Positions 1-5,669 of a DNA stretch of 8,656 nucleotides are shown here, in pieces. This DNA is from Chthoniobacter sp. (GTDB lineage: Bacteria; Verrucomicrobiota; Verrucomicrobiia; Chthoniobacterales; Chthoniobacteraceae): assembly GCA_025351065.1 (NCBI GenBank), contig JANXWQ010000415.1:1-8656 (forward strand). The letters run 5' to 3'. Positions within the stretch are counted from its first letter, which is position 1. Each line of letters begins with the position of its first letter. Made by a program: the position numbers and the translations under genes. A model generated the notes under the pieces. That model was not told the DNA's origin, did no database searches, and saw only the letters and a program-made list of their open reading frames with translations.

Positions 1-791
1 ATCGGCAGCGAGGTGATGGTGGCGACGATGGGCATGATCGCGCACAGCTCGGCAAAGGTCGGGATGCGGCTCGCGGCCTGAAACGACGCGGCGGCGCAGT
101 AGTACATGGCGAAAAAGCCGAGGTGCGCACCGATCGAGAGAAGGAAGGCGGACGCCGACGGCTTCCACGCGCGCCCGTAGAGATTGTAGGCCAGCGCCAG
201 CTCCGCCAGCTTGTCGCGGCCCGGCAGCCGCGCGGGGAGTTTGTGGATGAGTCCGAAGCCAGTGAGGAGAAAGGACACGCCCAGCGCGGCAAGGCTGCCG
301 CCGAGGATGGCGAGCGCGGTCCAGATGTATTTCACCGCATCCGGCGAACTCACCAGCCAGTGCCATTGCGCGGCGATGAGCACGCCCGCCATCGCGATCA
401 GCGCGAAGAGCCCGATGAGCCGGTCCACCAGCACCGCGAGCAGCGCCTGCGCGCGTTTGCCCGGCGTCTCTTTCAGCAGGTAGAAAATTTTCACCACATC
501 GCCGCCGGTGCCGCCGGGGATGATGAAATTGAAGAACACGCCGATAAGCAGCAGCATGAAAACCCGCGCCCAGCTCAGCGCGATGCCTTGCACCCGGAGC
601 AGCAGTTGCCACCGCACGCCCGCGCAAATTTCCACCACGCCATACGCCCCGAAGCCCGCCAGCAGCCACCAGCGGTCCGCCTTGCCCAGCGCGTGGGCCA
701 TCTCCGCGCGTTTCGCGCGATCGTGGAAAACGGCATACAGAATCCCGACGGTGACGAGCACCTGCAGGGCGGTGAAGGCGGTTTTTTTCAG
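1..791 (-). CDS. YbhN/AglD-family flippase-like membrane protein (3' part off left edge)
   Basis: The minus strand is open from about position 899 to the left edge without a stop, and about 263 residues are readable from 791. The translation is strongly hydrophobic and carries the hallmarks of the lysylphosphatidylglycerol-synthase transmembrane / UPF0104 family (YbhN, AglD): the loop IIPGGTGGDVVKIFYLLKET and then VLVDRLIGLFAL. At least six membrane segments are visible, the first being LQVLVTVGILYAVF. Family members are inner-membrane proteins of 300-350 residues linked to lipid or polyprenyl-glycan flipping; the substrate here cannot be told. The C-terminal quarter is missing. The start is uncertain: no in-frame ATG or GTG precedes the first helix. 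CTG at 791 is used as a placeholder. Alternatives are TTG 899 (inside a repeat), GTG 761 and ATG 701 (the last two cut into or remove the first helix). A seven-A run on the coding strand (788-782) could hide a one-base error joining TTG 843. Family call firm, start weak. Confidence 0.85.
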   Translation of the reverse strand, partial: MKKTAFTALQVLVTVGILYAVFHDRAKRAEMAHALGKADRWWLLAGFGAYGVVEICAGVRWQLLLRVQGIALSWARVFMLLLIGVFFNFIIPGGTGGDVVKIFYLLKETPGKRAQALLAVLVDRLIGLFALIAMAGVLIAAQWHWLVSSPDAVKYIWTALAILGGSLAALGVSFLLTGFGLIHKLPARLPGRDKLAELALAYNLYGRAWKPSASAFLLSIGAHLGFFAMYYCAAASFQAASRIPTFAELCAIMPIVATITSLP

Positions 792-876
792 ACGGGTGGG
801 CGGGTTGGCGCGGGATGTTGGTGGGGACGCGGGTGCGGGGCAATACGGGATTCCAGCGCTGGAGGTTTTGTTTTTT

Positions 877-970
877 AACGCAGAGACGCAGAGGCGCAAA
901 GACCGCAAAGAATGGTGAGGAAGCTGCCGCCCAACTCTCTGCGTTCTCTGCGCCTCTGCGTCTCTGCGTT
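877..970. repeat. Dispersed 'NAETQRR'-type inverted repeat
   Basis: Arms 877-911 and 936-970 are reverse complements at 32 of 35 positions, the outer 22 being perfect, around a 24-base spacer. The left arm begins AACGCAGAGACGCAGAGGCG. It is made of short degenerate units (gcagagac, gcagaggc, gcaaagac, gcaaaga). When translated it gives NAETQRRKDRKE, a peptide I recognise from many spurious 'hypothetical proteins' in Verrucomicrobiota, Planctomycetota and other large bacterial genomes. It is therefore probably a multicopy non-coding element that can fold into a long hairpin, in the manner of REP or MITE-like sequences. It lies just upstream of the flippase-like gene; whether it terminates transcription, acts in RNA or is simply mobile is not shown. 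There is no U-tract directly after either arm, so a simple terminator is unlikely. Confidence 0.85.
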
Positions 971-1075
971 TAATCCGAGCCATCGTCCGTGCGGTTGCTT
1001 TTCCAAAGCGTCCGGCTAGTTTCCGCGCCGTGTTGCACCTGCTGACCAGCCGACTTACGTCGCTCCGCGAAATTT

Positions 1076-1099
1076 CCGGGCGCGCTTTCCTGCGCCCGG
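1076..1099. other. Perfect GC hairpin in the leuA leader
   Basis: CCGGGCGC (1076-1083) and GCGCCCGG (1092-1099) form a perfect 8-bp stem with an 8-base loop, about 106 bases before the leuA start. It could be part of an untranslated leader or an operator. A run of four T's (1110-1113) lies about ten bases downstream, too short and too far away for a convincing intrinsic terminator. The structure is seen; its function is unknown. Confidence 0.35.
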
Positions 1100-1205
1100 T
1101 TCGTGGAGCTTTTCACGCGTAGCCCTGTCGGCTGGCGCTGCTTCGGGCGGAGGCAGCGGCCGGCTTTCTGAAAGTCCCCAACCGCCCGCCAATCCTTTCT
1201 CCATC

Positions 1206-2864
1206 ATGTTTTCCAGTCCCTCGGTGAAATACCGTCCCCATCCGCCGATCCATTTGCCGGATCGAAAATGGCCGAACCAAATCCTGACCCGCGCGCCCAT
1301 CTGGTGCTCGGTCGATCTGCGCGACGGCAATCAGGCGCTCGCCGTGCCGATGAATGTCTCGCAGAAACTCGAACTCTTCGAGGCGCTGGTGAAATGCGGC
1401 TTCAAGGAAATCGAGGTCGGCTTTCCGTCGGCGTCGAACACCGAATTCGCGTTCAACCGGCATCTCATCGAGGACGGCTACATCCCGGACGACGTGACCA
1501 TCCAGTGCCTCGTCCAGGCGCGCGAGGATTTGATCGAGAAAACCGTGCAGTCGCTCATCGGGGCGAAGCGCGTCATCATCCATCTCTACAACTCCACATC
1601 ACCCGCACAGCGCCGCGTGGTCTTTGGCAAAACCAAGGCCGAAGTCGTGGCCATCGCCGTGCAAGGCGCGCAGTGGATCAAGGACCGGCTGCCACGTCTC
1701 GCGGGCACCGACGTGCGGCTGCAATACTCGCCGGAAAGTTTCTCCGCGACCGAGATCGAGTTTGCGAAAGAGATCAGCGAGGCCGTGATGGACGTGTGGC
1801 AGCCGACGCCCGAGCGCCGGATGATTTTGAATCTGCCGGACACCGTCGAGGTCGCGATGCCAAACGTGTACGCGGATCAGATCGAATGGATGAGCCGCCA
1901 TTTGAAAAATCGCGAGTCGGTCATCATCAGCCTGCACACGCACAACGACCGCGGCACCGGCGTCGCCGCGACCGAATTGGGCCTGCTCGCTGGTGCGGAG
2001 CGTGTCGAAGGTACGCTCTTTGGCAACGGCGAGCGCACCGGAAACCTCGACATCGTCACCGTGGCGATGAACTGCTTCATGCACGGCCTCGCGCCCGGCT
2101 TGGATTTCAGCGACCTGAATTCGTACGTGGAAATCTATGAGCGCTGCACCGGCATGACCGTCCCCGCGCGCCAGCCGTACGCCGGAGAGCTTGTGTTCAC
2201 GGCCTTCTCCGGCTCGCACCAGGACGCGATCAAAAAAGGTCTCGCCGAATGGGAGCGCCGCGGGGGCGAGCACTGGGACGTGCCCTATCTGACCATCGAC
2301 CCGCGCGACATCGGCCGCGAATACCGCGAAGTCATCCGCGTGAATTCGCAGAGCGGCAAAGGCGGCGTCGCGTATTTGCTCGAAAGCGAATTCGGCATCG
2401 AGCTGCCGAAAGACCTCCAGCGCGAGTTTGGCCCGCTCGCCAACGATGCCGTAGATAAGCTCGGGCGCGAAGTCAGCGGCGCGGAGTTGCGTGAAATGTT
2501 CTGGCGCGAGTACCTCGAGCGCACTGCACCGTGGGAGCTTATCCACTTTCATGCCGACGGCCTCGACGGCGTCTTCTCCTGCCGCGCCTCCGCCCGGCGC
2601 GCTGGCGCGGACGTGCGTCTCACCGGCAGCGGCAACGGCCCCATCGCCGCCTTCGTCCACGCCCTGCATGAAAGCGGCGTGCCGCGCTTTGAGATCGCTG
2701 ATTTCAAACAGCACGCCCTCAGCGCGGGCACCGAAGCCAGCGCCATCGCCTACATCCAGCTTCGTTTGCCCGACGGCCAGACCAAGTGGGGCGCCGGTGT
2801 AGACACAAACATCGAGATCGCCCCGATCAAAGCGATCCTCAGCGCGCTGAACCGGATCGGCTAG
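1206..2864 (+). CDS. leuA: 2-isopropylmalate synthase, type 2 (LeuA)
   Basis: This 552-residue cytoplasmic enzyme condenses acetyl-CoA with 2-oxoisovalerate to give (2S)-2-isopropylmalate, the committed step of leucine synthesis. The N-terminal lead KYRPHPPIHLPDRKWP is typical of the long type-2 class (yeast/actinobacterial type, TIGR00970). The HMGL-like TIM barrel follows, with S35-VDLRDGNQ-43 supplying the catalytic Arg39 and metal-binding Asp40, the metal site HTHND at 244-248 and GNGERTGN at 273-280. The C-terminal LeuA dimer/allosteric domain spans roughly 425-550, with GSGNGP (474-479) and GAGVDTN (529-535), the region where leucine feedback binds in this family. All key residues are intact and the length is normal. 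ATG 1206 is chosen because it starts directly before the conserved KYRP block; there is no clear Shine-Dalgarno sequence (ccaatcctttctccatc precedes it). It stands alone, with a long upstream leader and a convergent exporter gene 6 bases after its stop. Confidence 0.97.
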   Translation: MFSSPSVKYRPHPPIHLPDRKWPNQILTRAPIWCSVDLRDGNQALAVPMNVSQKLELFEALVKCGFKEIEVGFPSASNTEFAFNRHLIEDGYIPDDVTIQCLVQAREDLIEKTVQSLIGAKRVIIHLYNSTSPAQRRVVFGKTKAEVVAIAVQGAQWIKDRLPRLAGTDVRLQYSPESFSATEIEFAKEISEAVMDVWQPTPERRMILNLPDTVEVAMPNVYADQIEWMSRHLKNRESVIISLHTHNDRGTGVAATELGLLAGAERVEGTLFGNGERTGNLDIVTVAMNCFMHGLAPGLDFSDLNSYVEIYERCTGMTVPARQPYAGELVFTAFSGSHQDAIKKGLAEWERRGGEHWDVPYLTIDPRDIGREYREVIRVNSQSGKGGVAYLLESEFGIELPKDLQREFGPLANDAVDKLGREVSGAELREMFWREYLERTAPWELIHFHADGLDGVFSCRASARRAGADVRLTGSGNGPIAAFVHALHESGVPRFEIADFKQHALSAGTEASAIAYIQLRLPDGQTKWGAGVDTNIEIAPIKAILSALNRIG

Positions 2865-2870
2865 CGCAGC

Positions 2871-4601
2871 TCATTCCGCCGACACATCGAAGCGCTCAAA
2901 GAGCGCGCCGAGGGCGAGGATGCCGAGCCAGGCTTCGCCCGCGAGGACGAGCGCGGCGGCGATGCCGGCGAGCGGCATCCACCAGACTCCGCCGTGGAAA
3001 AAAAGCGCCGCGAACCAGACCGCTCCAGCCGCCAGCGCGGGGACGATGAGCGCTCCACCCATCGCCAGCACTTGTCCGAGCATGAGGATGATACGCAGCC
3101 CGGCGGTCTCGAAGCCCGCGGCCTGCGGCCCGCCTTTGAACCAGCCCGGCCACAGTAGCAGCGTGCCGGCGGGGATGATCATCATCGCGAGATTGAAGGG
3201 CAGCGCGAGCACGGCGAGCGCGGCGCTGGCGGCGAAAATTTCGCCTCCGCGCGCCTCCACCAAGGCGGACAAGCCGGCGAGCCCGAGGCCCGCAAGCACC
3301 AGCGCGGCCCACTGCACCAGCGCGCCGAGCGCGGCCTGCGCGAAGAGCTGGCCGAGCACGACCTGCCAACCGCGAATGGGGAAGGTCTGGAGCAAATCCA
3401 TCGCCACCAAATCCTGCCGCAGGTACGACGCGCCGCTGGTGACATTGCCAAACAGTACGAAGATGAAAACCGACGAGCCGACGATACACAGCGTCAGCGA
3501 AAATCCGTCCGAGGGCCGCAGCCACATAAACGCCGCGCCCAGCGCCAGTGCCGCGGCGAAGACGATGCTCCACATCCGCAGCGTGCCGCGTCCGCCGGAG
3601 TAGAGCAGCGCTTTCCAGACGAACGCCACGTACTTCCAACCCAGCGGGCGCAGCGGAAAAGCCGGAGTCCGCGCGCTCCGCGGCGCGAGCTTCACACGGA
3701 GGTCGCCCTTCTGCCGCGCGGCGATGAGGGCGGAGCGTTTCTGCGCGAGCGCGATAGACGCTTCCTCAAACGAAACATCCGCCCGCAGCACCCACCAGTA
3801 ATGCAGCGCCAGCAGCCCCAGCGCCGGCCACAGCGCATGGACAAACGCCGCCCAGTCCGCCGCGAAATACGGCCGCACCACCACGCGGAAAGGCAGCAGC
3901 AGCCAGGGCGCGGGGCCCGCGAGCAGCACGCTGTCGAGGTAGGCGGAAAGAGCATCCGCGTGCCGCAGCGCGCGCAGTTCGGGCGGCGCGGGCGCAAAGT
4001 TCCGCCACGCGGCGAGCGCGCCCGCGAGCACGGCCACGGCCGCGAGCAGCGCCGCGCGGCGCTGCCAGTTGGCCATGCCCCGCTCCATCAGCCGCGTGAG
4101 CGCAAAGGACGCGCCGAGCCGGTGCAGCGCGAAGACCGAAATGATGACCCACCATCCGGCGAGATGCAGCCAGCCGCTGCCCGTCGCGCCGCGCCCGGTG
4201 ATCAGCGTCATCAGCCCGGCGAAAAGAAAAATGCCGATCTGCGAGGTCAGCAGCTTGTAGCGCACCAGCTCCCGGCGGCTCAGCGGCGCGGGAAAAAGCA
4301 CGGCGATTTCCGCCTCGGAAAACAGCAGCGCCGTGCGCTTCCCCGGCATGATCCACGCGAAGCCCAGCACCGCCGCCAACAGCACGAGCGCGCCAATGCT
4401 CTCGCCCAGCGCCGACGAGCTCCCCGGCAGATGCGGCGCGTCCTTTCGGCTGAGAAAAAGGAAGCGGTAGAAATAGCCGTAAAAATACAGCCCGCCGAAG
4501 AGCGCGCCGAAAAGATATTTCGGACGCTTCAGGCGCACGAGCCGCTGCCGCAGCGAGCCGGCCAGCGACCGCGTGTAGAGATAGAGCAGCGCGCAGTTCA
4601 T
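2871..4601 (-). CDS. ABC exporter membrane subunit, 12 helices (putative ABC_export family)
   Basis: This 576-residue integral membrane protein is the likely permease partner of the ATPase encoded just upstream. About twelve hydrophobic segments can be placed at roughly 28-50, 69-86, 121-135, 144-165, 182-199, 252-272, 343-361, 367-387, 421-447, 456-485, 503-534 and 541-566. The motif LFPAPLSRRELVRYKLL (102-118), just before a helix, resembles a motif of large two-half ABC-2-like exporters in Verrucomicrobiota and Firmicutes ('putative ABC exporter', which I recall as PF16962). A second copy, TFPIRGWQVVLGQL (406-419), sits at the equivalent place in the second half, suggesting an internal duplication with two ATPase-coupling elements. 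A basic cytoplasmic loop (about 275-325) joins the halves. The ATG start overlaps the ATPase stop (TCAT on the plus strand, 4598-4601), so translation is probably coupled. The substrate is unknown; EcsB-like or antibiotic/peptide export are possibilities. The stop lies 6 bases from the convergent leuA stop. Confidence 0.85.
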   Translation of the reverse strand: MNCALLYLYTRSLAGSLRQRLVRLKRPKYLFGALFGGLYFYGYFYRFLFLSRKDAPHLPGSSSALGESIGALVLLAAVLGFAWIMPGKRTALLFSEAEIAVLFPAPLSRRELVRYKLLTSQIGIFLFAGLMTLITGRGATGSGWLHLAGWWVIISVFALHRLGASFALTRLMERGMANWQRRAALLAAVAVLAGALAAWRNFAPAPPELRALRHADALSAYLDSVLLAGPAPWLLLPFRVVVRPYFAADWAAFVHALWPALGLLALHYWWVLRADVSFEEASIALAQKRSALIAARQKGDLRVKLAPRSARTPAFPLRPLGWKYVAFVWKALLYSGGRGTLRMWSIVFAAALALGAAFMWLRPSDGFSLTLCIVGSSVFIFVLFGNVTSGASYLRQDLVAMDLLQTFPIRGWQVVLGQLFAQAALGALVQWAALVLAGLGLAGLSALVEARGGEIFAASAALAVLALPFNLAMMIIPAGTLLLWPGWFKGGPQAAGFETAGLRIILMLGQVLAMGGALIVPALAAGAVWFAALFFHGGVWWMPLAGIAAALVLAGEAWLGILALGALFERFDVSAE

Positions 4602-5326
4602 TGCCCCGCATCTGCGCCGACAAGCCGGATGAAAATCTCCTCCAAGCTCGCGCCCGCATCGCCCGCGAAGGCGCGGATTTCATCGAGCGTGCCGTGCGCC
4701 ACTTTTTCCCCGCGCCGCAGGATGAGCACATGCGAGCACACTTCCTCCAGCAGGTGCAGCAAATGCGAGCTGATGACAATCGCCGCGCCCGCCCTCGCCC
4801 GCTGCACGATGAGGTCTTTCGTCCGCCGGATCGCCAGCGGATCGAGCCCGGTCAGCGGCTCGTCGAAAAACATCACCCGCGGCGCATGCACAAAGCCGCA
4901 AGCCAGCGCCACCTTCTGCTTCATGCCGCGCGACAGCTCGCCCGGCAGCAGGTCGGCCTTGTCCGTCATCTCCAGTTCCGCGAGCAGCTCGCGCCCGCGC
5001 TCGGCACCGCCGGCGATTTGGTAAAGCCGCGCGGTGAACTCCAAATGCTGCCGCACCGTGAGGTATTCAAAAAGCCGCGGCTCGTCGGAGAAGAAGGCCA
5101 GCTCTTGCTTCGCAGCCAGCGGCGTGCGCGCCAGCTCGTGCCCGGCGATGCGCACCGTGCCGCCCGTCGCCGGAATGATCCCCGCGAGACAGCGCAGCGT
5201 GCTCGTCTTGCCCGCGCCATTCGGCCCCACCAGCCCCATGATTTCGCCACCCCGCACGGCGAAGGACAAATCCGCGACCGCGCGGAAATCGCCGTACAGT
5301 TTGGTGAGACCTTCGACTTGGATCAT
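4598..5326 (-). CDS. ABC transporter ATP-binding protein (EcsA/CcmA-like, COG1131)
   Basis: This 242-residue cytoplasmic ATPase should power the membrane protein encoded by the next gene. All main nucleotide-binding motifs are present: an aromatic A-loop Tyr11, Walker A GPNGAGKT (34-41), signature LSRGM (131-135), Walker B VMFFDE (151-156) with catalytic Glu156, D-loop GLD (160-162) and switch His188 in ISSH. The Q-loop position reads FFSDEP (78-83), with Asp81 where most ABC ATPases carry Gln; acidic residues here are common in EcsA-like exporters, so the protein is probably active. Length is normal for a single-domain exporter ATPase. ATG 5326 puts the usual MIQVEGLTKLYG at the N-terminus; upstream (ccgcgctcc) there is no strong Shine-Dalgarno sequence. 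It is the first gene of a two-gene minus-strand operon and overlaps the next start by ATGA. It diverges from the large secreted PDZ gene across about 244 bases. Confidence 0.95.
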   Translation of the reverse strand: MIQVEGLTKLYGDFRAVADLSFAVRGGEIMGLVGPNGAGKTSTLRCLAGIIPATGGTVRIAGHELARTPLAAKQELAFFSDEPRLFEYLTVRQHLEFTARLYQIAGGAERGRELLAELEMTDKADLLPGELSRGMKQKVALACGFVHAPRVMFFDEPLTGLDPLAIRRTKDLIVQRARAGAAIVISSHLLHLLEEVCSHVLILRRGEKVAHGTLDEIRAFAGDAGASLEEIFIRLVGADAGQ

Positions 5327-5570
5327 GGAGCGCGGCGGAAAGTAGCGGGCGCAAACGCGGCTGACGATTTTTCATTTCGCGCGGCGCTGACTTTCGCGCA
5401 GTTCGGCTCCACGTATCCGCTGCCCATCACCCGGCGCGGGCTCACCCTCGACGCACGGATGTAGGGAAACTGCCAGCTTCCCCTGCAACTCGCGCGGTGC
5501 CGGCCGTCATTCGCCATTGGCGAGGCCGCGGGTTTGCGTGACACTTCACCCACCGCCCGCGCCACGCCCC
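5327..5570. other. Divergent intergenic region between the ABC operon and the PDZ gene
   Basis: About 244 bases must carry promoters for both the exporter operon (leftward) and the PDZ gene (rightward). The only small structures I see are gggaa/ttccc arms around 5463-5482 and the palindrome CGCCATTGGCG (5512-5522). Neither is long enough to name as an operator. No clear -35/-10 pair can be assigned to either direction. Confidence 0.5.
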
Positions 5571-5669
5571 TTGAACCACACGCATCGCATTTTTCCGCCC
5601 GCATTTTTCCGCCGCGCTTTTTCCGCGTCAGCCGCCCTGCTGCTCTGGCCCGGCGCGGTCGCATGGGCT
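5571..5669 (+). other. Signal peptide of the PDZ protein
   Basis: These are codons 1-33. There is a basic n-region ending in FFRR, a hydrophobic core AALLLW followed by PGAV, and an A-W-A motif before Gln34, matching signal peptidase I specificity. There is no Cys after the site, so it is not a lipoprotein. FFRR could be misread as a Tat motif, but it lacks the usual S/T-R-R-x-F-L-K pattern. Confidence 0.75.

Larger units (their letters stand above)
792..1205. other. Non-coding stretch between flippase-like gene and leuA
   Basis: This 414-base gap separates the divergent flippase-like gene and leuA. It holds the large inverted repeat at 877-970 and a short GC hairpin at 1076-1099. A weaker 6-bp stem pairs 1136-1141 with 1153-1158. 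No frame reads like a conserved protein, and no convincing sigma-70 promoter or Shine-Dalgarno sequence stands out. Promoters for both genes should lie here, but I cannot place them. Confidence 0.6.

Noticed and set aside
123..918. Overlapping plus-strand open frames of 251, 90 and 136 residues
   Set aside because: They are antisense to the flippase-like gene, are rich in Arg/His/Ala/Pro and lack domain motifs. The last one ends in the NAETQRRKDRKEW peptide, which comes from the dispersed repeat.
989..1045. GTG-led 18-codon frame with Leu-Leu as a leuA leader peptide
   Set aside because: It has only three Leu codons, no visible Shine-Dalgarno sequence and no clear terminator/antiterminator pair, so it is not listed as a gene.
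1599..2714. A 371-residue minus-strand open frame opposite leuA
   Set aside because: LeuA on the plus strand has all catalytic motifs. The antisense frame is a by-product of high GC and shows no recognisable domain.
4598..5326. Asp81 in place of the Q-loop Gln as a sign of a dead ATPase
   Set aside because: Walker A, Walker B, signature, catalytic Glu and switch His are intact, and acidic residues at this position are common in EcsA-like exporters.
3801..5464. Long plus-strand frames (407 and 287 residues) opposite the ABC operon
   Set aside because: Their composition (Arg, Gln, His, Ala) is typical of antisense shadows. The opposite strand encodes an intact ATPase and a 12-helix membrane protein.
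5463..5482. gggaa/ttccc hairpin as a terminator
   Set aside because: It has a five-base stem, no T-run, and a position between divergent starts where a terminator is not expected.
5512..5522. Palindrome CGCCATTGGCG as an operator
   Set aside because: Five-base arms around one base are expected by chance in GC-rich DNA, and there is no second copy or promoter to support it.
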